A stretch of 43,614 nt of DNA from Ceratorhiza oryzae-sativae (GCA_030998015.1 JARWMV010000121.1:1-43614); one strand, 5' to 3'. Numbered from the stretch's first letter, positions 18,970 through 29,310 are shown. Translations and numbers: made by a program. The notes: generated by a model not told the origin, from the letters alone.

Positions 18970-19141
18970 CCGCGCGCGTTAGTTGCTGGTGGGACTTGTC
19001 CCACCAACCAACGTGAGCAATCGCAACCGTTTGCGATTGCTAGTGCGCGGCATAATATCGATATTTAGCCGCCGGCTGAAAATGACGAACGGTCGTCATT
19101 TTCTACGAGGGAATCTTTAGGATTCCCTCTAACGCCGGCGG
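18970..19141 (-). repeat. TLE copy 13
   Basis: Unnested, inside the 826-bp block. Confidence 0.93.
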
Positions 19142-19352
19142 GACCCGTGCACGCCTGCGAACGCCTTGGCTTGCCAAGGCGGCCCTGGCGTGCGCGCGGC
19201 TCGCCGCGAACGCGGCCTCGTTAACAATGCCCACGGGTCGTTGACCCTCCGCTTTATTACCCCTGCCAAGACGTGCGCTAAAGCGCAGTTCTCTAGGCAG
19301 GGCGGCTGAAATCTTGGGTTACACCTAAGATTTTAGCCGATAGAGCGGGGGC

Positions 19353-19574
19353 CCGCGCGCGTTAGTTGCTGGTGGGACTTGTCCCACCAACCAACGTGAG
19401 CAATCGCAACCGTTTGCGATTGCTAGTGCGCGGCATAATATCGATATTTAGCCGCCGGCTGAAAATGACGAACGGTCGTCATTTTCTACGAGGGAATCTT
19501 TATGGGAGGTAGCCTGGACCATGAGACTCATGGTCAAGGCTACCTCATCTGAGGATTCCCTCTAACGCCGGCGG
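19353..19574 (-). repeat. TLE copy 14 with nested 50-bp hairpin
   Basis: 222 bp, inside the 826-bp block; corresponds to copy 6. Confidence 0.93.
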
Positions 19575-19652
19575 ATACAGGTCCAGCAAGATTTTATAAA
19601 TCTTGCATGGAAGCAAACCACGGAACGATGTTGACCGAGATAGAGGCCAGAC

Positions 19653-20098
19653 AAATTTGGGCAAGGACCAGTCATAGTCCGCAACCTTCGGTCGGTTGTT
19701 ACCCCCATATGATCCATACTCGCCTCGATCGGCGTTCTTTCTCTCTAAGATCGTCGGCCCTGGTATCTAGGTTAACGGGAGCAGGCTCACCGCCAGAGGG
19801 CCGGCCTCGTGCCCCATTCCCCAACGGGTCAGGTGTACGCTGGAATCTCCGCACGTTCCCTGCTCGGTCATCGAAGATGTCCGGCAGGGACGCACTAAAC
19901 CGATTCGACGAGGGTTCATTTAACAGGGCCGGCGGAGGATCGTGCTTGCACGATCGTCCGCCGGCCCTTCCGCCGCCTCCTGTCCCTCTAGGGCAGCTTG
20001 AGGAAATAATCATGCTTGCATGATTTAACTCAAGCTTCGGAGCCGTCTCCTCTACAAGCGTGAAGTTGTTGCACGTACGTGCAACAATTTCAGCCAGC
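19653..20098. other. Unassigned GC-rich stretch with large hairpins
   Basis: No gene recognised. It holds GGGCCGGCGGAGGATCGTGC/GCACGATCGTCCGCCGGCCC (19926-19967), a CATGCTTGCATG hairpin and a GTTGCACGTACGTGCAAC group. 19680-19920 contains no convincing ORF; its long open frames are GC-rich shadows. Confidence 0.5.
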
Positions 20099-20320
20099 CC
20101 GCGCGCGTTAGTTGCTGGTGGGACTTGTCCCACCAACCAACGTGAGCAATCGCAACCGTTTGCGATTGCTAGTGCGCGGCATAATATCGATATTTAGCCG
20201 CCGGCTGAAAATGACGAACGGTCGTCATTTTCTACGAGGGAATCTTTATGGGAGGTAGCCTGGACCATGAGACTCATGGTCAAGGCTACCTCATCTGAGG
20301 ATTCCCTCTAACGCCGGCGG
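20099..20320 (-). repeat. TLE copy 15 with nested 50-bp hairpin
   Basis: 222 bp. Its right flank CGTATGGACT... is followed by unassigned DNA and a CGTCG-duplicating insert. Confidence 0.93.
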
Positions 20321-20628
20321 GCAGCCCTAGAGTCCATACGGCGGCGGATCATGGGCCTGAACCATGGTTATGGTCCGGCGGCTACGCCGACAGATAAATT
20401 GGGGTATGAATTTAGGCGCGGTTATACCAACACGACGGCCTCCCAATGCGTTACCAAGCCTGTAAGGCACGCCCTACGGGCCAGCGTATTGGGAGTGCCA
20501 TCACCCCCCCAAACAATGCAGCATAGCTGCATCAGTTTGGGGGGTCGACGGTGGCAATTGACGCCTGTGTCGGCCTTAGAGGTATTTTCTGATGTATTTA
20601 TTTTGGCAGGCTAAATTATTACTATATT

Positions 20629-21171
20629 TTATAGCCCGATTTTGTATAGCATCATGGATGGCATAAGGTCCTTCAATAAGGATTGTAAAACCGGTGTTGA
20701 TTTGGCTGAAATTCTGATTGTAAAACCACCATTATTTGCATTAATTGTGCTTTTTAACCCGAATTTGTCAGTTAAAACTTGAACTAGAAGTTCTACCTCA
20801 GCAATAGTGAAACTTTGAGTACTTAGCACCAATGCCCGGTCTTTTTTATTAAAACTACCATCGTCACAAAGCCAGTAAACTAAAGACAAAGGAGTAAGCA
20901 ACTCCCCTATGTTTAATGGAACTACTTTTTGCCCATTCGGATAGAACAAATCATAGAGTTCATTAAAGCAAGGTAAGGAAAAGGTATTAAACGTAACTCT
21001 AGTATATATTTTACGTGTTACTTTGTGCGGCGGTCGATTAGTTGTTTTGGGCAATGAAGAACAATAAGTTTTAAACAAATCATAAAGGTGGAGCAAGTAA
21101 TCCTCATGTAAAATACTTTGTTCAAATTGCAATCTTGCATTCACACTTGCTTTTCGTTTACGAATGCACAT
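20629..21171 (-). CDS. HE-E: LAGLIDADG endonuclease lacking its first motif, left-arm copy
   Basis: Identical to 33063-33605; see there. Confidence 0.85.
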   Translation of the reverse strand: MCIRKRKASVNARLQFEQSILHEDYLLHLYDLFKTYCSSLPKTTNRPPHKVTRKIYTRVTFNTFSLPCFNELYDLFYPNGQKVVPLNIGELLTPLSLVYWLCDDGSFNKKDRALVLSTQSFTIAEVELLVQVLTDKFGLKSTINANNGGFTIRISAKSTPVLQSLLKDLMPSMMLYKIGL

Positions 21172-21308
21172 CTACCGTGGCCTGCTTCAACTCTTCGAGA
21201 GGCCAGGATCGAGGCCTGCTTCAACTCTTCGAGTTGAAACAGGCCAGGATATCGACTCCTTGGGGAAAATAAGGAGGGGTTTGTTGTTAATAATAATAAT
21301 ATATAAAA

Positions 21309-22293
21309 CTATAAACCTATTTTATGTCGCATCATAGGAGCCATGTGCGCCGCCAACAAATTTCGTAAAACAGGAATTGAATAAGAAGGAATTATTATTC
21401 TGTAAGAAGTTCCTTGTCTACATTTGTAGCATTTTAAGTTAAATTTGTTATTTAAAACTTCAATTAAAAGTTCAACTTCTTCTAATGTGAAAGAATCCGT
21501 ACATAATACGGTATATTTGCCAGGTTTATTCCAGCTACCATCATCTGCTATCCAATAGCTTAAAGACAAAGGTGTTAACAAGTCCTCTATAATGCTTGGA
21601 ACTACCTTTTTACCTGATATGTAAAATAAATTATATAGCTCGGTAAAACAGGGTAAGCAATAAGTGAAAAAAGAAACACGAGAATATACATTTCCTGTTC
21701 TACTGTCAGGAAGACGATTAGTTATTTTTGGGGCACTTGAACAATAAGTTTGAAATAGTTCGTACAAATGGTAAAGGTAATCTTTATGAACTATTCCTTG
21801 TTCAAATCTAAAATAAGCATTTCCTTTAATGGTTTGTTTCTGTGCAGACAAATCTCCTAATAATAACCCTATAGACCCCCAATACGCTGGCCCGTAGGGA
21901 CCGCGTATTTTGGGGGGCTATAGCCCCCCCAAACAATGCAGCGTAGCTGCATCAGTTTGGGGGGTCTATAGTGATTTCTCGTAAATTTTCAGGTATAACA
22001 AATTCCTCTCTTTCCTTTTTTGTTAGCCGTTTGGTTTTAACAGGCACTAAAGAAGAAAGGAATAGTTGACTATACAAATTTATATCAGACTCAATTAATT
22101 GAGTATAATCGATATAGAATAATAATTTCGTAGCACAATAAAATACAAAAGTTGTTATTAGAATTAAAAAAGGGAATATTCGAAGAGAGTCCCCGAGGAT
22201 AAGCCCGACAAGAATGTCTTTCAGATTTTGAGGTAAAGAGAACTGTAATCGTTCTGCTTGAGTCATGCTATTTCTTTTCATGGTTTTAATCAA
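21309..22293 (-). pseudogene. HE-D: LAGLIDADG endonuclease with one 97-bp insert, left-arm copy
   Basis: Mirror of 31941-32925, insert at 21869-21965; see there. Confidence 0.87.
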
Positions 22294-23145
22294 AAATATT
22301 TATAAGACTGACATTTTAAAGGTATATCATATTAAAGATTAATATAATCACATCCTCTATGAATGAAGAACTGTGGTTTCGCGTGTTTATACTATAAATA
22401 CAGTCCAGGAAAATCCCACCCAGAATAGGCTTAAATCGGATTTATTGGTATTTCACCAAACCACGGGAACCTGGTTAAAGCACAACCACGGAGTAGAAAT
22501 AAAACACAGCCCTTCACCATAAGACGAAACCTAGGGCCATTCTGATAATTCCTGAACTATATACTTGTCAGAAGTGCAGGTTAATTCGCTCTGCATAGAG
22601 CTTTAGCCAAACACAGTCGAAACGCCTACTTTAGTCGGAATCCTCCTGATTGCGAGGTATCCCGGATTAATTAATCCGGGTACCTCGGAATCCACAGCGC
22701 AAAAGAATCGCGCCATCAAAATGGGTTAGTCAGTGGAGTATGGTTGAAAATTTTAAGAGGATAAGATTTCTTATACTCTTCTTTTATAAGAATTTCGCGC
22801 TGGAGGCCATGATTCCGAGGTATCCTTCCATGCAATTGCTGGAATGCAATTGCTGGACCGGATTAATTAATCCTGTCCAGCAAGATTTTATAAATCTTGC
22901 GTGGAAGGATACCTCGCAATGCCATACACTGGTATCCAAAGGATACACAGTGTATGACGACTCCCTCTTGGCACGCACATACGCATTAACTTCAAGAAGT
23001 TAATACATGCCAAGCCTTCTCATTCAGGACATGTTTTAACACGCCATGGCGGGTTAAAGCGCTGCCATGGTGGTTGTGCTTGTGCTCGAGGTGAGCCAGG
23101 GGCCGGAGCGTGGAGCAGGCCCCAGGCTCCTACGAGCAAACCCAA
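22294..23145. other. Unassigned stretch between HE-D and tRNA-Asn
   Basis: Mirror of 31089-31940: GAGGTA...TACCTC hairpin cassettes and a plain AT-moderate segment with no recognised gene. Confidence 0.5.
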
Positions 23146-23217
23146 AGGCGTTAAGAGGAATTGAACCTCTGTTAAAAGTATTAACAGTACTCCGCATGAC
23201 CACTATGCTATAACACC
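23146..23217 (-). tRNA. trnN: tRNA-Asn (GTT), left-arm copy
   Basis: Mirror of 31017-31088, identical cloverleaf. Confidence 0.9.
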
Positions 23218-23417
23218 ACTTCGAGAATTTGAATAAGACCCCTATTTTTCCTGACCCGTCCCCTAGGTTGTTGCACGTACGTGCAACAATTTCACGCTTG
23301 TAGAGGAGACGTCTGTGTGCGGCTTAAGCCGTACACAGACGGCTCCGAAGCTTGAGGGTGAATACTCTTCGACAGGGTTAGGGTAGCTTTTCATTGACCG
23401 CAGGCCCGGCCCGCTCC

Positions 23418-23639
23418 CCGCGCGCGTTAGTTGCTGGTGGGACTTGTCCCACCAACCAACGTGAGCAATCGCAACCGTTTGCGATTGCTAGTGCGCGGCA
23501 TAATATCGATATTTAGCCGCCGGCTGAAAATGACGAACGGTCGTCATTTTCTACGAGGGAATCTTTATGGGAGGTAGCCTGGACCATGAGACTCATGGTC
23601 AAGGCTACCTCATCTGAGGATTCCCTCTAACGCCGGCGG
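23418..23639 (-). repeat. TLE copy 16 with nested 50-bp hairpin
   Basis: 222 bp. Flanked by GGCCCGCTCCCC on the left and GGGGAGCGG on the right, a palindromic context shared with copy 17. Confidence 0.93.
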
Positions 23640-24058
23640 GGAGCGGAGCTAGGGCCGCAGGGGAAATAAAATTCCGGTTTTTCTAAAAAAAAACCCCCTT
23701 TGCGGGCAACTTTGATGGCATGATGATTTGCCTGGCATGCCTTCTTCCACGCCTCAAGCGCCGATTGACGCTATTATCGTTCCTATCCCGCTTTCCCACA
23801 ACAGAGCGGAGAAACTCCGGGATAGTTTTGAATCCCCTATTTTTCCTGACCCGTCCCCTAGGTTGTTGCACGTACGTGCAACAATTTCACGCTTGTAGAG
23901 GAGACGTCTGTGTGCGGCTTAAGCCGTACACAGACGGCTCCGAAGCTTGAGGGTGAATACTCTTCGACAGGGTTAGGGTAGCTTTTCATTGACCGCAGGC
24001 CCGGAGAAATATTGATTTTCCCTTGGGTTTTCCCTTGGGTTTTCCCCCGGCCCGCTCC
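23640..24058. repeat. Near-repeat of the DNA left of copy 16
   Basis: The segment CCCCTATTTTTCCTGACCC through GCAGGCCCGG (about 23838-24005) repeats 23240-23410 almost exactly, then adds two and a half TTTTCCCTTGGG units at 24015-24048. A tandem duplication carrying a TLE is implied. No gene. Confidence 0.75.
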
Positions 24059-24230
24059 CCGCGCGCGTTAGTTGCTGGTGGGACTTGTCCCACCAACCAA
24101 CGTGAGCAATCGCAACCGTTTGCGATTGCTAGTGCGCGGCATAATATCGATATTTAGCCGCCGGCTGAAAATGACGAACGGTCGTCATTTTCTACGAGGG
24201 AATCTTTAGGATTCCCTCTAACGCCGGCGG
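24059..24230 (-). repeat. TLE copy 17
   Basis: Unnested, although the duplicated neighbour (copy 16) is nested. So the 50-bp hairpin was gained or lost after the duplication. Confidence 0.93.
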
Positions 24231-24701
24231 GGAGCAGATCTAGGGCCGCAGGGGATGTATTTATCTCTTTTAATTAAAACGGACTAGCATAATATGGCAT
24301 CCTTAACACTGCCCCATTCCTATGCTCATTTACCCTGACACTGGCATCATAGTTCCTGCACACGGAAGGAGGCCGTAGTGTGCGGGGCTTATCCCTGACG
24401 ACTTCGATCTTGCCTCCCTAATCTCTCCCCTTTCAGTTTGGGTGTGTCCCTGCCGGACAGCTTCGATGACCGAGCAGTGAACGCCTAACGCTCTTTGATC
24501 GCGCCTTTAGGCGCGGCCTAAGCGCTGAACGCTCCTTACAAATCCCTCCGCGCTCTTTGATCGCCCGCAGGGCGGCCTAAGCGCGGAGGGCTCAACTAAT
24601 CGATGATTTGCGAAGGCAAATCTACACCCTGCCTAGAGAACTGCGCTTTAGCGCACGTCTTGGCAGGGGTATCGATTAGCGGGGTGATGCTTTGCGTAGG
24701 C
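24231..24701. other. Structured stretch and hairpin elements
   Basis: 24290-24390 is the mirror of the 29850-29950 segment related to the DNA beside tRNA-Asp. 24490-24700 is the CGCGCC, CCGCGC and GCGCTTTAGCGC element block shared with 9101-9310 and 13030-13260. Confidence 0.6.
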
Positions 24702-24923
24702 CCGCGCGCGTTAGTTGCTGGTGGGACTTGTCCCACCAACCAACGTGAGCAATCGCAACCGTTTGCGATTGCTAGTGCGCGGCATAATATCGATATTTAG
24801 CCGCCGGCTGAAAATGACGAACGGTCGTCATTTTCTACGAGGGAATCTTTATGGGAGGTAGCCTGGACCATGAGACTCATGGTCAAGGCTACCTCATCTG
24901 AGGATTCCCTCTAACGCCGGCGG
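24702..24923 (-). repeat. TLE copy 18 with nested 50-bp hairpin
   Basis: 222 bp, in the shared block. Confidence 0.93.
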
Positions 24924-25288
24924 ACATCAATTTGTAGGGGCGAGGACGGGAAGAGTACGTCAAACTCGATCCTACCTCGGCGGGATGGCAAATAGGTCTT
25001 CCACAAAGGGGTTGAAAGTTTCATTTTTGCAGCGCGCTATGCGGCTGCCCACAAATTGAATTTTGGACTATTGTTCTTGACATTAAAAATTACCCGACTT
25101 CGCTTAGATCCGATTTAGCTTGAGGGTAAATCGGGCTCCTCGAATGTACGTCTTCCAGGATGGAGATTAAGCTCCATCCGGAAGCCCATGGGAAATTAGG
25201 CGTTCTTCCATGCAAGATTTATAAAATCTTGCTGGACCTGCATCCTACCCAACAGGGCGGATGCCAGAACTTTATTTTGTTTTTACCT
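24924..25288. other. Unassigned stretch
   Basis: No gene. Holds CCCGACTTCG.../CGAAGTCGGG-like and GATGGAG/CTCCATC hairpins and a TCCATGCAAGATTTATAAAATC hairpin element. Confidence 0.45.
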
Positions 25289-25510
25289 CCGCGCGCGTTA
25301 GTTGCTGGTGGGACTTGTCCCACCAACCAACGTGAGCAATCGCAACCGTTTGCGATTGCTAGTGCGCGGCATAATATCGATATTTAGCCGCCGGCTGAAA
25401 ATGACGAACGGTCGTCATTTTCTACGAGGGAATCTTTATGGGAGGTAGCCTGGACCATGAGACTCATGGTCAAGGCTACCTCATCTGAGGATTCCCTCTA
25501 ACGCCGGCGG
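25289..25510 (-). repeat. TLE copy 19 with nested 50-bp hairpin
   Basis: 222 bp, fused to a shortened family B element. Confidence 0.93.
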
Positions 25511-25663
25511 GACCCGTGCACGCCTGCGAACGCCTTGGCTTAAGCCAAGCAAGCTTGGCTCATATTGACCTTAAGGTCAATAATCAAGCCAAGATTACCC
25601 CTCGGGTCAACAGCATGTATTTATATATAAATACAATGCTGGTTGACCCTAAGCGGGGGTATG
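25511..25663. repeat. Family B element with internal deletion
   Basis: Retains both ends but lacks the GGCCGCGTTCGCGG and GAGGTACC parts; about 153 bp against about 250. Mirror 28571-28723. Confidence 0.8.
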
Positions 25664-25759
25664 AATTTGGGTTTTCTAAAGCAAGATCCATTAAAGTATT
25701 TTCGATTACACCTGTTACTCCCCAGGAAGAAGGTTAATAACGGGTTTATTGAATTGATG

Positions 25760-27065
25760 TTACATTCCTATTTCCAACTCTCTGATCGCGCCTTTAGGCG
25801 CGGCCTAAGCGCTGAGGACTCTGATTCCGACGGAATCAGGCGCCTCCCGTGGTGGATGGGCCAGAGCGAAGCGACGGTCCTCACCACCACGGGGGGCGAG
25901 TAAGCAGGGATTCTAATTGTATGAGAATCACCTCTTTTGGATTTATAGCATTTTAAGCCCCACTTAGAGTTTAAAGCATTGATTAACAACTCAACTTCAT
26001 TCAATGTAAAGGAATGAGTACATAATTCAACATATCGACACTGTTTATTTCTTGTCCCATCATCTGCAAAAAGCCTGACTTTTTGCCAATAAGCTAAGCC
26101 TAAGGGAGTTAAAAGATTCCCGCGCGCGTTAGTTGCTGGTGGGACTTGTCCCACCAACCAACGTGAGCAATCGCAACCGTTTGCGATTGCTAGTGCGCGG
26201 CATAATATCGATATTTAGCCGCCGGCTGAAAATGACGAACGGTCGTCATTTTCTACGAGGGAATCTTTAGGATTCCCTCTAACGCCGGCGGGCAGGAACT
26301 ACTTTTTTTCCATCGATATAGAACAATTCAAAGAATATATATAAAGCAAGGCAAGGAAAGGGTGTTAAACCTGACCCGTGCCCGCCTACGATCGCAGCTC
26401 CGCCTCAAGCTAGAACTATATTCAGCACCAGTTACTTTGTGGGGCCCGGTTTTAGTTGTTTTAGGTTCCAGGTTACAATAACTAGTGACCCCCAATAAGG
26501 CAATGGCCTCCCAATGCGTCACAAACGTATTGGGGGGGGCCATTACCAACATCAATCCTTGACATTTCCTAAGGAATTGTCAAGGAATGGCAGTTTGGGG
26601 GGTCAATGGCGCCACAAGTTTTGTGGCGCGCATTGCAATCATTGGGGGTCTACTGAATAATTTATACAAATGTTCAAGATATTCTCTGTTAGGAGCCCCT
26701 TGAACAAAAAATAATCTTGCATTTGCATATTGTTTCTGAATATATAAATCGCCCAGGCAGAGACCAATTAAAATATATTTCAATTCACTCCCCTACGCCC
26801 CGACGGGAAATTGACGTCTGCAAAAAAGTCAGTTGGTCTGACCAGATCAACTTCCGTCAATTATCCCGGCGGGAATTTGGAGACGGCTCTCCGCGCGTGG
26901 GCCGCGCCTCTGGCGCGATCTAAGCGCGGAGGGAGGTAAAGTGATTTGGGGTCTTTCTTCCTTGCTTAACAGCACAGATCTAGTTCTTTTCTCTTCAGAT
27001 GATTTAATAGGCACTATAGAAGAAAGGGAAAGTAGACAAAATACATGATTACTTACGTCAAATAT
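25760..27065 (-). pseudogene. HE-C: broken LAGLIDADG endonuclease, left-arm copy
   Basis: Mirror of 27170-28474; see there. Confidence 0.87.
26120..26291 (-). repeat. TLE copy 20
   Basis: Unnested, between KVVP and NLLTPLGLAYW of HE-C. Confidence 0.93.
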
Positions 27066-27169
27066 GACCCGTGCACGCCTGCGAACGCCTTGGCTTACAT
27101 TGACCTTAAGGTCAATATGAGCCAAGCTTGCTTGGCTTAAGCCAAGGCGTTCGCAGGCGTGCACGGGTC
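27066..27169. other. Axis of palindrome 2: candidate T-shaped hairpin telomere
   Basis: Arms 27066-27097 and 27138-27169 pair perfectly over 32 bases. The 40 bases between (27098-27137) are not symmetric about the axis. They form two separate hairpins, the 18-nt perfect palindrome ATTGACCTTAAGGTCAAT and AGCCAAG-CTTG-CTTGGCT. Folded, the tip is a three-way junction. The same material occurs inside family B elements elsewhere, so the tip is built from one. Confidence 0.65.
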
Positions 27170-27585
27170 ATATTTGACGTAAGTAATCATGTATTTTGTC
27201 TACTTTCCCTTTCTTCTATAGTGCCTATTAAATCATCTGAAGAGAAAAGAACTAGATCTGTGCTGTTAAGCAAGGAAGAAAGACCCCAAATCACTTTACC
27301 TCCCTCCGCGCTTAGATCGCGCCAGAGGCGCGGCCCACGCGCGGAGAGCCGTCTCCAAATTCCCGCCGGGATAATTGACGGAAGTTGATCTGGTCAGACC
27401 AACTGACTTTTTTGCAGACGTCAATTTCCCGTCGGGGCGTAGGGGAGTGAATTGAAATATATTTTAATTGGTCTCTGCCTGGGCGATTTATATATTCAGA
27501 AACAATATGCAAATGCAAGATTATTTTTTGTTCAAGGGGCTCCTAACAGAGAATATCTTGAACATTTGTATAAATTATTCAGTAG

Positions 27586-27753
27586 ACCCCCAATGATTGC
27601 AATGCGCGCCACAAAACTTGTGGCGCCATTGACCCCCCAAACTGCCATTCCTTGACAATTCCTTAGGAAATGTCAAGGATTGATGTTGGTAATGGCCCCC
27701 CCCAATACGTTTGTGACGCATTGGGAGGCCATTGCCTTATTGGGGGTCACTAG
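27586..27753 (+). mobile_element. Nested ACCCCC-class elements with 5-bp duplications
   Basis: The outer element runs from ACCCCCAATGATTGC to TTATTGGGGGT and is flanked by AGTAG (27581-27585) and ACTAG (27749-27753), one mismatch. Inside it lies a second insert, 27632-27729, from ACCCCCCAAACTG to GGGAGGC, flanked by CATTG at 27627-27631 and 27730-27734. That insert in turn carries a CCTTGACA/TGTCAAGG hairpin. Two rounds of insertion can thus be ordered. Confidence 0.8.
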
Positions 27754-27942
27754 TTATTGTAACCTGGAACCTAAAACAACTAAAACCGGGCCCCACAAAG
27801 TAACTGGTGCTGAATATAGTTCTAGCTTGAGGCGGAGCTGCGATCGTAGGCGGGCACGGGTCAGGTTTAACACCCTTTCCTTGCCTTGCTTTAATATATT
27901 CTTTGAATTGTTCTATATCGATGGAAAAAAAGTAGTTCCTGC

Positions 27943-28114
27943 CCGCCGGCGTTAGAGGGAATCCTAAAGATTCCCTCGTAGAAAATGACGACCGTTCGTC
28001 ATTTTCAGCCGGCGGCTAAATATCGATATTATGCCGCGCACTAGCAATCGCAAACGGTTGCGATTGCTCACGTTGGTTGGTGGGACAAGTCCCACCAGCA
28101 ACTAACGCGCGCGG
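27943..28114 (+). repeat. TLE copy 21
   Basis: Unnested, in HE-C; mirror of copy 20. Confidence 0.93.
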
Positions 28115-28474
28115 GAATCTTTTAACTCCCTTAGGCTTAGCTTATTGGCAAAAAGTCAGGCTTTTTGCAGATGATGGGACAAGAAATAAACAGTGTCGAT
28201 ATGTTGAATTATGTACTCATTCCTTTACATTGAATGAAGTTGAGTTGTTAATCAATGCTTTAAACTCTAAGTGGGGCTTAAAATGCTATAAATCCAAAAG
28301 AGGTGATTCTCATACAATTAGAATCCCTGCTTACTCGCCCCCCGTGGTGGTGAGGACCGTCGCTTCGCTCTGGCCCATCCACCACGGGAGGCGCCTGATT
28401 CCGTCGGAATCAGAGTCCTCAGCGCTTAGGCCGCGCCTAAAGGCGCGATCAGAGAGTTGGAAATAGGAATGTAA

Positions 28475-28570
28475 CATCAATTCAATAAACCCGTTATTAA
28501 CCTTCTTCCTGGGGAGTAACAGGTGTAATCGAAAATACTTTAATGGATCTTGCTTTAGAAAACCCAAATT
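28475..28570 (+). other. Short coding-like stretch of unknown origin
   Basis: Open from 28501, reading SWGVTGVIENTLMDLALENP and ending at the family B element. Composition is AT-rich and protein-like, but I do not recognise it. It may be a remnant of another endonuclease or an exon end. Confidence 0.35.
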
Positions 28571-28723
28571 CATACCCCCGCTTAGGGTCAACCAGCATTG
28601 TATTTATATATAAATACATGCTGTTGACCCGAGGGGTAATCTTGGCTTGATTATTGACCTTAAGGTCAATATGAGCCAAGCTTGCTTGGCTTAAGCCAAG
28701 GCGTTCGCAGGCGTGCACGGGTC

Positions 28724-28945
28724 CCGCCGGCGTTAGAGGGAATCCTCAGATGAGGTAGCCTTGACCATGAGTCTCATGGTCCAGGCTACCTCCCATAAAG
28801 ATTCCCTCGTAGAAAATGACGACCGTTCGTCATTTTCAGCCGGCGGCTAAATATCGATATTATGCCGCGCACTAGCAATCGCAAACGGTTGCGATTGCTC
28901 ACGTTGGTTGGTGGGACAAGTCCCACCAGCAACTAACGCGCGCGG
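28724..28945 (+). repeat. TLE copy 22, nested
   Basis: Mirror of copy 19. Confidence 0.93.
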
Positions 28946-29310
28946 AGGTAAAAACAAAATAAAGTTCTGGCATCCGCCCTGTTGGGTAGGATGCAGGTCC
29001 AGCAAGATTTTATAAATCTTGCATGGAAGAACGCCTAATTTCCCATGGGCTTCCGGATGGAGCTTAATCTCCATCCTGGAAGACGTACATTCGAGGAGCC
29101 CGATTTACCCTCAAGCTAAATCGGATCTAAGCGAAGTCGGGTAATTTTTAATGTCAAGAACAATAGTCCAAAATTCAATTTGTGGGCAGCCGCATAGCGC
29201 GCTGCAAAAATGAAACTTTCAACCCCTTTGTGGAAGACCTATTTGCCATCCCGCCGAGGTAGGATCGAGTTTGACGTACTCTTCCCGTCCTCGCCCCTAC
29301 AAATTGATGT
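28946..29310. other. Unassigned stretch
   Basis: Mirror of 24924-25288; no gene, several hairpins. Confidence 0.45.

Larger units (their letters stand above)
18827..19652. repeat. 826-bp block, inverted relative to 10142-10967
   Basis: Contains TLE copies 13 and 14, the short family B composite (19142-19352) and the flanking hairpin group. With 10142-10967 it frames 7.9 kb as inverted repeats within one molecule length. Confidence 0.85.
27170..28474 (+). pseudogene. HE-C: LAGLIDADG endonuclease broken by at least five inserts
   Basis: Pieces in order: 27170-27301 (SIVPIKSSEEKRTRS, KEERPQITLP); 27446-27580 (first motif ILIGLCLGDLYIQK, then ANARLFFVQG and EYLEHLYKLFS); 27754-27825 (YCNLEPKTTKTGPHKVTG); 27862-27942 (FNTLSLPCF, ELFYIDGKKVVP); 28115-28337 (LLTPLGLAYW, ADDGT, CTHSFTLNEVELLINAL, RIPAYS); and 28458-28474 (KIGL-like end EIGM plus TAA). 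The pieces line up with HE-D and HE-E throughout. Inserts are a hairpin group at 27302-27445, a nested element at 27586-27748, a family C hairpin, TLE copy 21 and a GGTGGTG/CACCACC element. An extra 18 bases (CAAAAAGTCAGGCTTTTT) inside the second motif keep frame. Inactive as DNA unless all inserts are bypassed. Confidence 0.88.

Noticed and set aside
19607..20136. ORFs of 138 and 145 codons on opposite strands
   Set aside because: They overlap each other, are GC- and Arg/Pro-rich unlike the AT-rich mitochondrial genes here, and cross a TLE and large hairpins.
23418..26291. Regularly recurring near-identical repeats suggesting a CRISPR array
   Set aside because: Repeats are 172-222 bp with hairpins, spacing is irregular from about 200 to over 3000 bp, and the context is mitochondrial with no cas genes.
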